Of a stretch of 35,544 nt of DNA, positions 1 through 8,042 are shown piece after piece (position 1 is the first letter of the stretch; each line of letters starts with the position of its first letter). Source of the stretch: Streptomyces europaeiscabiei (GTDB taxonomy: Bacteria; Actinomycetota; Actinomycetes; Streptomycetales; Streptomycetaceae). The stretch lies in contig NZ_LRTR01000086.1 of NCBI RefSeq assembly GCF_001550375.1, forward strand, positions 1 to 35,544, read 5' to 3'. The notes below the pieces were generated by a model. The model saw only the letters and a program-made list of their open reading frames with translations. It made no database searches and was not told the origin of the DNA. Both the position numbers and the translations under genes were made by a program.

Positions 1-522
1 GCGGGAGCGGGGGTCGAGGCCGGTGGTGGGTTCGTCGAGGAAGATGATCCGCGGGTCGCCGACGAGGGTCATGGCGATGTCGAGGCGGCGCTTCATGCCG
101 CCGGAGTAGGTGGAGGCGGGCTTCCTCGCGGCCTCCACCAGGTCGAAACGCTCCAGGAGTTCGGCCGTGACGCGTCGTCCCTCGGGCTTGGACAGGTGGT
201 GCAGGTCCGCCATGAGGAGCATGTTCTCCTCGCCGGTGATCAGGCCGTCGACGGCGGAGAACTGCCCGGTGACACCGATCGCGGCCCGCACCGCCTGCGG
301 GTCGACGGCGAGGTCGTGGCCGCCGACGCGGATCTCGCCGGAGCCGGGGTCGGGGGAGATGAGAGTGGAGAGGATCTTCACGGCGGTGGTCTTGCCGGCC
401 CCGTTCGGCCCGAGCAGGGAGAAGATCGTCCCTTCGGGGACGGTCAGGTCGATGCCGTCGAGGACGACCTTGTCGCCGAAGGACTTGCGCAGTCCGTTCG
501 CCGCGATGGCCGGGTTCGTCAT
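1..522 (-). CDS. DrrA-type ABC transporter ATP-binding protein (3' end outside window)
   Basis: ATP-binding subunit of an ABC exporter of the daunorubicin-resistance (DrrA) type, expected at the inner face of the membrane with a separate permease. The visible 174 residues contain Walker A GPNGAGKTT (about residues 38-46), the signature YSGGMKRRLDIAMTL and Walker B RIIFLDEPT followed by the GLDPRSR stretch typical of this family. The start ATG at 520-522 has AAGGAG seven bases upstream. It lies 27 bases behind the DUF4097 gene on the same strand, so the two are probably co-transcribed from the 1222-1443 promoter region. The C-terminal DrrA extension and the permease gene would lie beyond position 1. 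The substrate cannot be told from sequence. Confidence 0.93.
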   Translation of the reverse strand, partial: MTNPAIAANGLRKSFGDKVVLDGIDLTVPEGTIFSLLGPNGAGKTTAVKILSTLISPDPGSGEIRVGGHDLAVDPQAVRAAIGVTGQFSAVDGLITGEENMLLMADLHHLSKPEGRRVTAELLERFDLVEAARKPASTYSGGMKRRLDIAMTLVGDPRIIFLDEPTTGLDPRSR

Positions 523-549
523 GGGAGTGCTCCTTGTCGACGTTGCTGG

Positions 550-1221
550 TCAGTTGCTGCGTGCGGTGATGTCGCCGTAGCCGGTGGTCGCATGGATGTC
601 GAGCTGGGCCGCGGCGCCCCGGGTGTTCTTGAGCTCGTTGCGGATCCGGCCGTAGGAGGTGCCGGCGTCCAGGGAGGCCGAGACCCCGGCGGCGGCACCG
701 ATGGAGATCTCGCCGTGCCCGGTGCGCAGGGTGACGGTGCCGCGCACGGCCTCGGTGACGCGGAGGTCGCCCTTGCCGCTGGTGATGTCGGCGGGGCCGT
801 CCAGACGGCCGACCAGAGCGTCGCCGGCCAGGAGGGTGAGGTGGGCGCTCGCGGCCTCGTCGAGCTTGACCTGCCCGTGCGCGCCGTCGATGACGACATC
901 GCCCAGCCGCCCGACGCCACGGAACTCCGCGGCGGCCGCCTTCGCCTCGACCCGGGAGCCGGCGGGCAGCTGGACAGTCACCTCCAGGGTTCCGGAGGGG
1001 CCGAGGAGCTCGTTCTTCGCCTCCGGGGCCTGGATCCGCAGCACCCCGTCGCGGTAGTCGACCGTGGTCCGCTCCGCGGCCTTGACGTCGCGGCCCTTGG
1101 CGGCGTTGGCGGGCCGGACCTCGACGGTGGTGTCGGTCCGGTCGGCGGCGATGAACCGCACGCGTCCGGCCGGGATGTTCAGCACGGCGGAGATCGGGGT
1201 GGGGGTGTCGAACTTCTGCAT
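550..1221 (-). CDS. DUF4097 family beta-strand repeat protein
   Basis: A 223-residue protein of the DUF4097 family: repeated short beta-strand units with glycine turns, such as GTLEVTVQLPAGSRV, GDVVIDGAHGQVKL and GEISIGAAAG, predicted to form a beta-solenoid. No signal peptide or membrane segment is visible, so it is probably cytoplasmic. The start MQKFDTPTPI (ATG 1219-1221) is chosen because GGGAGAG lies at the right distance upstream; a longer frame to 1272 would run into the operator cluster. It is first in an operon with the DrrA-type ATPase and divergent from the HTH regulator at 1444, a pairing common in Streptomyces. Its biochemical role is unknown. Confidence 0.88.
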   Translation of the reverse strand: MQKFDTPTPISAVLNIPAGRVRFIAADRTDTTVEVRPANAAKGRDVKAAERTTVDYRDGVLRIQAPEAKNELLGPSGTLEVTVQLPAGSRVEAKAAAAEFRGVGRLGDVVIDGAHGQVKLDEAASAHLTLLAGDALVGRLDGPADITSGKGDLRVTEAVRGTVTLRTGHGEISIGAAAGVSASLDAGTSYGRIRNELKNTRGAAAQLDIHATTGYGDITARSN

Positions 1222-1443
1222 CGTGCTCTCCCTCGAGTCGTTGTTTCGAACGATGGAAAAGCTACGTTGCATTCAGACTTCTGGCAACAAACTCGTTGCA
1301 CGTCTACACAGTTAGTGCAGGTGAATGCCGATAAATCGTTGCAACGGGATTGAAGCTAACGCAACAATCCTCACGACACACGTTGCAATGAAATGAGGGT
1401 GAACGCTATGGTGGGCGCACCACGGAGCATGAAGGAGACAGCG
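1222..1443. promoter_or_regulatory. Divergent promoter region with a cluster of GTTGCA operator-like sites
   Basis: The spacer between DUF4097 (minus) and the regulator (plus) is clearly AT-richer than its surroundings and carries repeated GTTGC(A) words on both strands: 1264-1272, 1284-1289 (inverted), 1294-1300, a perfect palindrome CGTTGCAACG at 1337-1346, 1361-1366 (inverted) and 1381-1387. The copies at 1284 and 1294 form GCAAC-N6-GTTGC. A further inverted repeat TCGTT-N6-AACGA sits at 1238-1253. Such clustering in a divergent promoter suggests multiple binding sites for the adjacent regulator, probably controlling itself and the ABC operon. The assignment to this regulator is inference. 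Confidence 0.6.
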
Positions 1444-2190
1444 ATGCCGGGAGGCAGGCTCACTCAGCAGGAACGCCAGCAGATCGCGCTGGGGCTGGCC
1501 GACGGTCTCGCCTACGCGGAGATCGCCAGACGCCTCGATCGTCCGACCTCGACGATCACGCGTGAGGTGATGCGCAACGGCGGCCCCACCGCCTACCGTG
1601 CCGAGATGGCCCACCGCGCCACCGAACGCCGCGCCCGCCGCCGCCTCCGGGCCACACCCCGCGAGGCCCAGGCACCCGAGCAGGCTCACGGGCGCGACAC
1701 CGAAGCCGTACGCGAGTACGAAGAGACGTTCACGACCGTCATGATGGCCTCGGGCATGCCCACGATGATGGCCCGGGTGATGGCCTGCCTCACCCTCACC
1801 GACAGCGGCAGCCTCACCGCGTCCGAACTGGCCCAGCGCCTCCAGGTCAGCCCGGCGTCCATCTCCAAGGCGATCACGTTCCTCGACAGCCAGGGCATGG
1901 TCCGCCGGGAACAGGGCGAACGCCGCCGCGAGCGCTACATCGTCGACGACGACGTCTGGTACCAGTCGATGATGGCGAGCGCCCGCGCCATCGCCCAGGT
2001 CGTCGAGGTCGCCCGTCAGGGCGTCGGCGTCCTCGGCACCGGCACTCCCGCCGCCGCCCGTCTGGAGAACGTCGCCCGCTTCCTCGACTTCGTCAGCGAG
2101 AACACCCGCCGCGCCGCGGAACAGGCCCGCGAGATCCTCCACACCAAAGCCCCGACGCCCACGGACGGCGCAGCCGAGCCCGGCTCCTAG
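1444..2190 (+). CDS. MarR/GbsR-like regulator with an IS30-transposase-type N-terminal HTH
   Basis: A 248-residue transcriptional regulator with two DNA-binding modules. Residues 6-70 (LTQQERQQIALGLADGLAY onward, then IARRLDRPTSTITREVMRNG and an Arg-rich stretch) match the N-terminal helix-turn-helix of IS30-family transposases (HTH_38). Residues 90-220 form a winged helix of the MarR/GbsR type (LTASELAQRLQVSPASISKAITFL, then GMVRREQGERRRERY as the wing). The start at ATG 1444 has AAGGAG six bases upstream and is preferred over 1393 or 1429. It is divergent from the DUF4097/ABC operon and probably represses it. A hairpin overlaps its stop codon. Confidence 0.88.
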   Translation: MPGGRLTQQERQQIALGLADGLAYAEIARRLDRPTSTITREVMRNGGPTAYRAEMAHRATERRARRRLRATPREAQAPEQAHGRDTEAVREYEETFTTVMMASGMPTMMARVMACLTLTDSGSLTASELAQRLQVSPASISKAITFLDSQGMVRREQGERRRERYIVDDDVWYQSMMASARAIAQVVEVARQGVGVLGTGTPAAARLENVARFLDFVSENTRRAAEQAREILHTKAPTPTDGAAEPGS

Positions 2191-2199
2191 CCGGCTCGG
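2174..2199. terminator. Hairpin overlapping the regulator stop codon
   Basis: CCGAGCCCGGCT pairs with AGCCGGCTCGG across a three-base loop, with one bulged C. It spans the TAG stop of the regulator (2188-2190) and lies between two convergent genes, so it is a likely terminator, without a T tract as is usual in Streptomyces. Confidence 0.55.
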
Positions 2200-2204
2200 A
2201 TCAC

Positions 2205-2220
2205 GGACGGGCAGCCGTCC
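2205..2220. terminator. Short hairpin at the esterase 3' end
   Basis: GGACGG and CCGTCC form a perfect 6-bp stem with a GCAG loop, immediately after the esterase stop codon (TGA, minus strand, 2221-2223). With the 2174-2199 hairpin it makes a plausible bidirectional terminator between the convergent genes. Confidence 0.45.
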
Positions 2221-3831
2221 TCACGGACTTCGACGGAAGCGGCGCAGGGCCGGACGTGGGCCTCCGCCGGAGGTGACGAAGGTGCCCGCGCCCTGGACTC
2301 TCCGGGGGCGTCTGGCGTCCGCGTCCCAGAGGGCGAGTTCGGGGTCGTAGGGGCCGAAGGCCATCCCCGTGCCGTCCGGGGCGTGCGAGTCGTCCGGGCC
2401 GTCCGGGGTGTCGAAGACGCGGACCGGGTGGGTGGGGTCCCAGGCGGGCCAGCCGGGGGTGCCGTCCGTCGCGAAGCGGACCCAGGCGGTGTGCATGGCG
2501 GTGGCGAGGCCGCGCGGGGCGTTCCCGCCGGCGAGCTTGGCGGAGGCGGGGGTGTCACCGGTGTCGAAGACGAAGCCGAGTTCGAGGGCGTGGCAGGAGC
2601 CGAGGGCGGGGATGCCAGAGGGCCAGGCGAACTCGTAGAGGTGGGACCGGTCCTGGCCGATGCGGGCGTCCGCCACCCGGAGCAGGGGGACGCGCAGGAG
2701 GTGGTCGGTGACGAGCTGGCCGACCAGGTCGGCGGTACCCCTGTCGGGGTGGAGGTCGCGATAGCCGCGGGGCAGCTCGGGACCGCAGTGGCAGCGGGCG
2801 CGGGCGCCGGCCAGGGCGACCGTGCCGAGTCGGTCGACGCGCTCTTGGAGGCCGCCGGGGACGAGCCAGAGCCGGTGCTCGTCACGGGTCCAGCCCATGA
2901 GGAGGTCGATTCCGGGGGCCGCGCCGTGCTCGGTCAGTGCCTCCAGCGGGTCGGTGGGCAGCAGATCGCCGTCGACGACGACACCGAAGGCGGGGCCGCC
3001 CAGCACGGGGCTGCTGAGGCGGCCGGCCTCGGCCTGCACCTCGACGAGAGTGGACCGGTCCACGGCAGCGAAGGCCGCGGCGGTCGCCGATACCTTCAGG
3101 CGGGTCGCCATCCGGCGGACCATGCGGCGCACCTTGTCCCGGTCCAAGGCCTCGGGCGGACCGCTCTGCAGCACGGCCCGCCGGAACAGCCCCCGCGCGC
3201 GGGGTGCGGCCAGCAGCGCGCCGACGCTGATGGCGCCCGCCGACTGGCCGAACAGGGTCACCCGGTCCGGATCGCCGCCGAACCCGGCGATCGACTCCCG
3301 CACCCACTCCAGGGCGGCCAGCTGGTCGAGCAGTCCGCGGTTGGGCGGGGCGTCCGGGAAGAGGCCGTAACCCTCCACGCCCAGCCGGTAGTTGAGGGAC
3401 ACCAGCACCACGCCGTCGCGGGCGAAGGCGGCGCCGTCGTAGACCGGGACCGCCGACGAGCCCCGGGTGAGGGCGCCGCCGTGGATCCAGACCATGACCG
3501 GCAGGCGGGCGGCGCTGCCCGGCTCCGGCGTCCACACGTTCAGGTTGAGGCAGTCGTCGCCCGGGACGACGGGGTCCGACAGATAGCGGGCGAACGCCTC
3601 CGAGTACGGCGGTTTCGGAGGCGTCGGCCCGAAGTCGACGGCGTCACGCACCCCCGCCCAGGGCTCGGGCGGGGAGGGCGGGCGGAACCGGCGGGGGCCG
3701 AAGGGCGGGGCCGCGTACGGGATGCCCCGGAAGACCGCGATCCCGTTCTCGTAGCCGTCCCCGTGCTCGTACGTGCCGCGTACGTTCCCGTACGGCGTCC
3801 TGACCACGGGGCCCTGCCGGTCTGCCGTCAT
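2221..3831 (-). CDS. Type B carboxylesterase / lipase family protein
   Basis: A 536-residue alpha/beta-hydrolase of the type B carboxylesterase family, which hydrolyses carboxylic esters. Visible signatures: the N-terminal FRGIPYAAPP motif, DCLNLNVWTP, the oxyanion-hole WIHGGA (about 116-120), the nucleophile elbow FGQSAGA with Ser about 197, the acid Glu about 318 in TRDEH, and His about 414 in SCHALELGFVF. All triad residues are present and the length is normal. No signal peptide is seen, so it is probably cytoplasmic. The ATG at 3829-3831 is chosen over 3849 because AGGAG lies ten bases upstream of it and would fall inside the longer frame. It is transcribed alone and converges on the HTH regulator. 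The substrate is unknown. Confidence 0.93.
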   Translation of the reverse strand: MTADRQGPVVRTPYGNVRGTYEHGDGYENGIAVFRGIPYAAPPFGPRRFRPPSPPEPWAGVRDAVDFGPTPPKPPYSEAFARYLSDPVVPGDDCLNLNVWTPEPGSAARLPVMVWIHGGALTRGSSAVPVYDGAAFARDGVVLVSLNYRLGVEGYGLFPDAPPNRGLLDQLAALEWVRESIAGFGGDPDRVTLFGQSAGAISVGALLAAPRARGLFRRAVLQSGPPEALDRDKVRRMVRRMATRLKVSATAAAFAAVDRSTLVEVQAEAGRLSSPVLGGPAFGVVVDGDLLPTDPLEALTEHGAAPGIDLLMGWTRDEHRLWLVPGGLQERVDRLGTVALAGARARCHCGPELPRGYRDLHPDRGTADLVGQLVTDHLLRVPLLRVADARIGQDRSHLYEFAWPSGIPALGSCHALELGFVFDTGDTPASAKLAGGNAPRGLATAMHTAWVRFATDGTPGWPAWDPTHPVRVFDTPDGPDDSHAPDGTGMAFGPYDPELALWDADARRPRRVQGAGTFVTSGGGPRPALRRFRRSP

Positions 3832-3959
3832 CGCGCACCAGCTCCTCACGCCCGCCCGCTCGTGAACCGTCGTTCACCTCAGGGCACCACATCCCTTCGC
3901 GGTATTCCGGTCGTGCCGGGCCTTTGACGGCCGTTCGGGGGACGGCGGGCCATCTGGAG

Positions 3960-4440
3960 CTATCTGGCGTACATCAGGGTGCCGAAGCCCAGCTGGTCGT
4001 AGCCGCCGCTGGCCGAGCCGTAGTCACCCCCGCCGCCCTCGGGGCGGACCTGTTCGGCCCTGGCGGTGATGTACGGGACGGACAGGCCCCGGCGCCGTGC
4101 GTAGTGGTGGTGGACGAGGCCCCACACCGGGCGGAGCTGGCCCCGGCTCACGGAGGAGACTGCGGTGTGGGTCTGCTGGGCGCAGTTCTGGCCGGTGCCC
4201 CAGGTGTAGCCGGTGAAGTTGCCGGCCGCCGCGCTGGAGACGGTGACCCCGGCGTGCCACAGTGCCTCGCCGAACGGCCTTCGGTGTGTCGGTCTCCGGT
4301 CTGTCGGCCTTCGGTCTGTCGGCCTTCGGTCTGCCGGCCGCGCTCGCGGTGCCGGTGGCCGTTCCGAGCAGGGAGTACGCGGCGGCCGTGGCACCGGCGG
4401 CCTGGAGGAGGGTGCGCAGGGACGGACCGGTGCCCTGGGT
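3960..4440 (-). pseudogene. Remnant of a secreted alginate-lyase-like enzyme (frameshifted, internally deleted)
   Basis: Two fragments of one ancestral gene lie in different frames. About 4340-4425 encodes a good signal peptide core (LRTLLQAAGATAAAYSLLG, then an ATGTASA cleavage region) with no start codon left in frame. The other frame, ending at the TAG at 3960-3962, encodes ALWHAGVTVSS through the C-terminal RPEGGGGDYG and GGYDQLGFGTLMYAR. From memory these resemble the C-terminus of alginate-lyase-family polysaccharide lyases; the exact family is moderately certain. The middle of the enzyme is missing. A four-copy 15-bp repeat (4276-4335) lies at the junction. The upstream end abuts a sugar-permease fragment on the other strand, so this is a deletion scar. 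Confidence 0.65.
4276..4335. repeat. Four tandem copies of a 15-bp repeat
   Basis: Units start at 4276, 4291, 4306 and 4321, with consensus GGCCTTCGGTCTGTC and one to three differences per copy. They lie inside the alginate-lyase-like remnant, just after its signal peptide, and read there as a degenerate pentapeptide (RPKAD, RPETD). Confidence 0.85.
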
Positions 4441-4484
4441 GTCGGACGCATGAACCGCCCATTTGGCGACAATCCTCAGCGGCC

Positions 4485-5045
4485 TACCGCAGCTCGGTGA
4501 ACATGGCCGTCCAGTTGGGGCTCGGGCTGACGGACTCGGCGTTCATGGGCTCCATCCTGCGGGTGGTGCTGTTCGCCTGCGTCCAGATCCCGTTCATGCT
4601 CTTGGTCAGCCTGGTCCTGGCGCTGTTCCTGGACGCGCTCACGTCGAAGGCCGCGAACCGCTTCCGGATCGTGCTGCTGGTCCCGTACATGATCCCGGGC
4701 GTGGTCGCGGCGATCGTGTTGATCAACCTGTACAGCCCCGAGGTGGGCCCGCTGACCCCGATCGGCGACCTGTTCGGGTTCGACTGGAACTTCTTTTCGC
4801 CCTCCATGGTGTGGCCGTCCATCGGCAACCTCCTCACCTGGCACGGCATCGGCTACAACATGGTGATCATCTACTCGGCGCTCCAGGGCGTGCTCCGCGA
4901 ACTGTTCGAGGCCGCCCGCCTCGACGGTGCCTCCGAGGCGCGGATCGCGCTGAGCGTCAAGATTCCGTTCGTGCGCGGGGCGTTGGTCCTGACCGGTCTG
5001 CTCTCCATCATCCAGATGCTGCAGATCTCCAACGAGCCGGCACTG
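4485..5045 (+). pseudogene. Fragment of a sugar ABC transporter permease (MalF/CUT1 type)
   Basis: About 187 codons encode the central part of a carbohydrate ABC permease: hydrophobic helices (ILRVVLFACVQIPFMLLVSL; IVLLVPYMIPGVVAAIVLI) and the cytoplasmic EAA loop EAARLDGASEARIALSVKIP that docks on the ATPase. The first membrane segment is missing, no start with a ribosome site is visible, and homology stops abruptly after SIIQMLQISNEPAL, where the last two helices should follow. The flanking sequence belongs to other gene remnants, so the gene is broken at both ends and cannot make a working permease. It was probably part of a sugar-uptake locus with the neighbouring glycosidase and lyase remnants. 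Confidence 0.8.
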
Positions 5046-5046
5046 T

Positions 5047-5201
5047 ACCCACCTCTCCGACGACTACGGTTCCCGACTGCGCTTCACCGGCACCTTGGCC
5101 GGCATCCACGTGCAGGACCTCGTCGCCGCGGAGTTCACAGCGGACTTCAGCGGACTTCAGCGGACTTCAGCGGATTCCGGCTGGTGTGCGCGGTGAAGTG
5201 A
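5047..5201 (+). pseudogene. C-terminal remnant of a glycoside hydrolase (GH43-like beta-sandwich)
   Basis: Read in the frame of 5047, the sequence encodes SRLRFTGTLAGIHVQDLVAA then EFTADFSG, which resembles the C-terminal beta-sandwich of GH43-type glycosidases (xylosidase or arabinofuranosidase). A 10-bp repeat (5141-5170) then shifts the frame; collapsing three copies to one restores a continuous ending EFTADFSGFRLVCAVK and the TGA at 5199-5201. The join to the permease fragment at about 5046 is a deletion scar. The family assignment rests on a short stretch and is moderate. Confidence 0.5.
5141..5178. repeat. 10-bp tandem repeat that breaks the reading frame
   Basis: Three exact copies of CGGACTTCAG (5141-5150, 5151-5160, 5161-5170) are followed by a diverged fourth (CGGATTCC). 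Ten is not a multiple of three, so the 20-base expansion shifts the glycosidase frame. Confidence 0.9.
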
Positions 5202-5479
5202 GAGGGCGAGGACGGGCGGGCACGGGATTCCGGGTCGGCTGCCCCACGGGACGGCCCGGTCACCGGGCCCGCACTCGCTCAGATGCCGGGTCCGCGGGAA
5301 TTCGTCCCACATGCCGTCCAGCAGCGATATCGCCACCACGACCGCTGCATCCGTCTGTAGCCGCGGCGGTCTAGGCGTTCCGCGCCTTGAGGCAGGGTGA
5401 AGCCGCTGACCTGCGCTGCAATCACATCGTTATCGGCGATCGATCCTGGGAATCCCCTGGTCAACATAGGTTCACGGCC
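5202..5479. other. Non-coding stretch before the membrane protein
   Basis: About 280 bases with no supported gene. Frames on both strands give no recognisable protein. No convincing promoter is seen, although the expression signals of the gene at 5480 should lie here. Confidence 0.4.
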
Positions 5480-6217
5480 ATGGACAGCCCACAGCGGAAC
5501 GCAATCGGGGAGCCCGAGGTCATCGAGGGCTTCCCTGAGTCGTCGGTTCCGGACGCCCCGGGCGACGAAGCCCCGTCGGCGCCTGGCACACCCCGGGTCA
5601 AGGCCTGGGTATTGGGCGGGCTGGGAGGCGTCGTGGCGGCGTCGGTCGTGTGGGGTTCGGGAGTCTACGCATTCGGGCTCCCCGGCACACCCGACACGGT
5701 CGGTTATCGCGTTGAAGACAAGCTGTGCGACAAGACCCTCTGGCCGGGGCTGAGTACCCGGTTCGTCAAGGGCACGGACTGGCTGTCCTCGGTGACGAAG
5801 CACCCCGCCATGGACACGGCGGACTGCTTCGGTGAGATGTACTCCTTCGGAGAGGGCATGCACAGCGGCCAGCTTCAGTTCTCGGTCGTCCTGCACAAGC
5901 AGACCGACACGACAGCCGAGTTCGAGGCCCGGCGGGCGGCCACCAGGAAGCGGTTCGCGGCGGGCGGCGGTGGGGGAGAGACCGTGGTGCACCCTGTTCC
6001 CGGCCTTGCGGACCATGCCTATCTGGTGACCAACGACTTCGGAAACGGCTCCCACTGGATGCAACTGAACGTGCTCGACGGCAGAGCCGAGTTCACGCTG
6101 GGGCTGTCCACCAGGGCTCTGGGAGACGAGCCCCCGCCTCCCACTCCCAAGGAACTCGAACCACTCCTGATCAAGGACATGAAGGACGTCATGAGCAGCC
6201 TCAGCAAGAGCGGCTGA
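5480..6217 (+). CDS. Hypothetical single-pass membrane protein
   Basis: A 245-residue protein I do not recognise. Residues 1-40 are acidic and Pro-rich (cytoplasmic), followed by one membrane segment (AWVLGGLGGVVAASVVWGSGVYAFGL, about 40-65) and an extracytoplasmic domain of about 175 residues with two cysteines (in KLCDKTLW and TADCFGEMY) that could form a disulfide. The domain looks like the soluble region of many small Streptomyces membrane proteins of unknown role. ATG 5480 is preferred over the longer frame at 5387 because the extra residues look non-coding, although the ribosome site (AGG, nine bases upstream) is weak. It stands between decayed genes and may itself be an orphan. Confidence 0.7.
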   Translation: MDSPQRNAIGEPEVIEGFPESSVPDAPGDEAPSAPGTPRVKAWVLGGLGGVVAASVVWGSGVYAFGLPGTPDTVGYRVEDKLCDKTLWPGLSTRFVKGTDWLSSVTKHPAMDTADCFGEMYSFGEGMHSGQLQFSVVLHKQTDTTAEFEARRAATRKRFAAGGGGGETVVHPVPGLADHAYLVTNDFGNGSHWMQLNVLDGRAEFTLGLSTRALGDEPPPPTPKELEPLLIKDMKDVMSSLSKSG

Positions 6218-6243
6218 ACCCCGTGGCCCGAAACATGGTGAGG

Positions 6244-6430
6244 GTAGTCGGTTGAGGGCCCGTTCGACGGTGTTGCGCTCTGTACAGCGTTCGGTCGAAG
6301 CCGGGTGGCCGTCCGCCGCGTGAGCCTCTGCACAGGCGGTGGCCCGGCTGTCGGCTTTCTCCGGGATGGCGTGCCGGATGCTCCGTCTCCGCAGGTACGC
6401 ACGACAGACGCCTCCAAGCCAGGTGGCCGG
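6244..6430 (-). pseudogene. IS5-family transposase remnant
   Basis: On the minus strand the sequence encodes AYLRRRSIRHAIPEKADSRA and then ERNTVERALNRL, matching the C-terminal part of IS5-family DDE transposases, where the Glu in RNxVER is the last catalytic residue. The N-terminal two thirds, the end after NRL, and the inverted repeats are not visible. It is a dead fragment marking past insertion in the decayed region. Confidence 0.7.
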
Positions 6431-6757
6431 ACAGTGCCGGGGTCCATCGCTCCTCCGACCGAGCCGTCGGTGCGCGCCGACGCGCCCCATCAGCCCCTCC
6501 CCTCCCCCCTTTCCCCCTCCCCGTCCTCTCCCTGCGCCGCTCCTGTCGGCCCAGCCCTCACCCGATCGAACAACCGCACACCTCCGTACTCACCCCAGCC
6601 CTGTGACCCGTGGCGGACGCCGTCCCGCCGGACCCGGTCTCCGGCCCACCACAGCCCGGCGCCTCGAAACCGTGGCTGTCCTCGGCCTTCGGTAGGCCCG
6701 CCCGCACCTCGCTCCCCGGCCCAACCCCGACAGAGCCCCGCTTGTTCGGAGTTTCGA
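6431..6757. other. Pyrimidine-rich intergenic stretch without recognisable features
   Basis: Long C/T-rich runs (about 6487-6545). No start codon with a ribosome site leads to a believable protein on either strand. Probably spacer left by past rearrangement. Confidence 0.4.
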
Positions 6758-6821
6758 AAGTTTTGACCAGTGCGGCCCTCTGAATCCCTGCTTCTTCCCG
6801 CCGAGTTGAGTTGGGCTTACC

Positions 6822-6839
6822 GTAGGAAGCGCTTGCTAC
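6822..6839. promoter_or_regulatory. LacI-type operator palindrome
   Basis: GTAGGAAGCGCTTGCTAC is palindromic at 16 of 18 positions around a perfect AAGCGCTT core. LacI-family operators commonly have a central CG in such a palindrome. It lies about 85 bases upstream of the LacI-type gene, so it is probably its autoregulatory site (inference). Confidence 0.6.
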
Positions 6840-6923
6840 GCGGTTCGGACTTCCGACGTGCGGGCGACGCTGTTCGAAAATTTCACCGGCCCTCGGGACG
6901 GGGCCCTGAGAGGTGGAGTCGCG

Positions 6924-7964
6924 ATGGTGCGGGGCGGAAGCGCGACGGCCGGGCCGACGCTGGCGGTGGTGGCGCGCGAGGCCGGGGTGTCCGTACCGAC
7001 GGCCTCGAAGGTGGTCAACGGCCGGGAGGACGTGGCCCCGGAGACCAGGCGCCGGGTCACCGAGGCGTTGGACCGGCTCGGCTATGTCCGCAGACCCCGG
7101 TTCGAGGCTTCGAAGCCGCCACGCATGGTCGACCTGGTGGTGCACTCGCTGGAGAGTTCCTGGTCGGGCGCGGTACTGCACGGTGTCGAGCAGGCCGCCC
7201 ACGACGCCGGCCTGGAGGTCGTGGTCTCGGCCGGCCTGACCCGTACCCAGGGCGCCCGCCCCGAACGCGGCTGGTTCGACAAGCTGACCGCACGGGGCTC
7301 GGCGGGCGTACTGTTCAACCTGGCCGAGCTGTCCCCCGCCCAGTACACCTGGCTCACCCAGCACCGCATCCCGTTCGTGCTGATCGACCCGGTTTTGGAA
7401 CCGCCGGCCGGCGTGGTGTCGGTGGGCGCGGCCAACTGGCAGGGCGGGATGACCGCCACCGACCACCTGCTGGCCCTGGGGCACGCGCGGATCGCGGTGA
7501 TCGCCGGTTACCGGCGGAAGATGTGCAGCAGCGCCCGGGTGGCGGGCTACCGCTCGGCGCTGACGGCCGCGAGGATCCCGTACCGGCCGGAGTACGTCCG
7601 TTACGGCAACTTCATGGAGACCACCGCCCGCCACCGTATGCTCCAGCTGCTCGACCTCCCCGAGCCGCCGACCGCCGTGTTCGTCTGCTCGGACAAGATG
7701 GCCCTCGGGGTGTACGAGGCGCTGGCCGAGCGGGGGCTGCGAGTGCCGGACGACATCAGCGTGGTGGGCTTCGACGACCTTCCCGAGGCCCGCTGGGCGA
7801 CTCCCGGCCTGACCACCATCCGCCAGCCGCTCTCGGAGATGGCCCAGACCGCGCTCCGGTTGCTGGTGCGGATGATGGAGGGCGACCAACCGGAGGGCAC
7901 GCGCACCGAGTTGTCGACGCGGCTGGTGGAACGGTCCAGTACGGGGGCGCTGCGCTCGGCCTGA
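6924..7964 (+). CDS. LacI-family transcriptional regulator
   Basis: A 346-residue LacI/GalR-type regulator. The N-terminal helix-turn-helix TLAVVAREAGVSVPTASKVV (12-31) is followed by the hinge helix region (VTEALDRLGYVRRP) and a periplasmic-binding-protein-like sensor, with conserved PTAVFVCSDKMALGVYEAL, DDISVVGFDDLPEARWATPG and LTTIRQPL. ATG 6924 has GGTGGAG five bases upstream; the longer frame from 6858 adds residues unlike the family and would reach toward the operator. The ligand is presumably a sugar. The usual neighbours (ABC sugar transporter, glycosidases) survive nearby only as fragments at 3960-5201, so this may be an orphan regulator of a lost locus. Confidence 0.93.
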   Translation: MVRGGSATAGPTLAVVAREAGVSVPTASKVVNGREDVAPETRRRVTEALDRLGYVRRPRFEASKPPRMVDLVVHSLESSWSGAVLHGVEQAAHDAGLEVVVSAGLTRTQGARPERGWFDKLTARGSAGVLFNLAELSPAQYTWLTQHRIPFVLIDPVLEPPAGVVSVGAANWQGGMTATDHLLALGHARIAVIAGYRRKMCSSARVAGYRSALTAARIPYRPEYVRYGNFMETTARHRMLQLLDLPEPPTAVFVCSDKMALGVYEALAERGLRVPDDISVVGFDDLPEARWATPGLTTIRQPLSEMAQTALRLLVRMMEGDQPEGTRTELSTRLVERSSTGALRSA

Positions 7965-8042
7965 GCAGGTGGACGCGGGTGGGCGACGGGTGCGTTTTGG
8001 TTCGGTCAAGTGGTTGCGAAGACCCTGAGTGCGGGTGAACGG

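Noticed and set aside
6244..6430. Intact insertion sequence
   Set aside because: Only the C-terminal transposase part is present; no full reading frame, terminal repeats or target duplication were seen.
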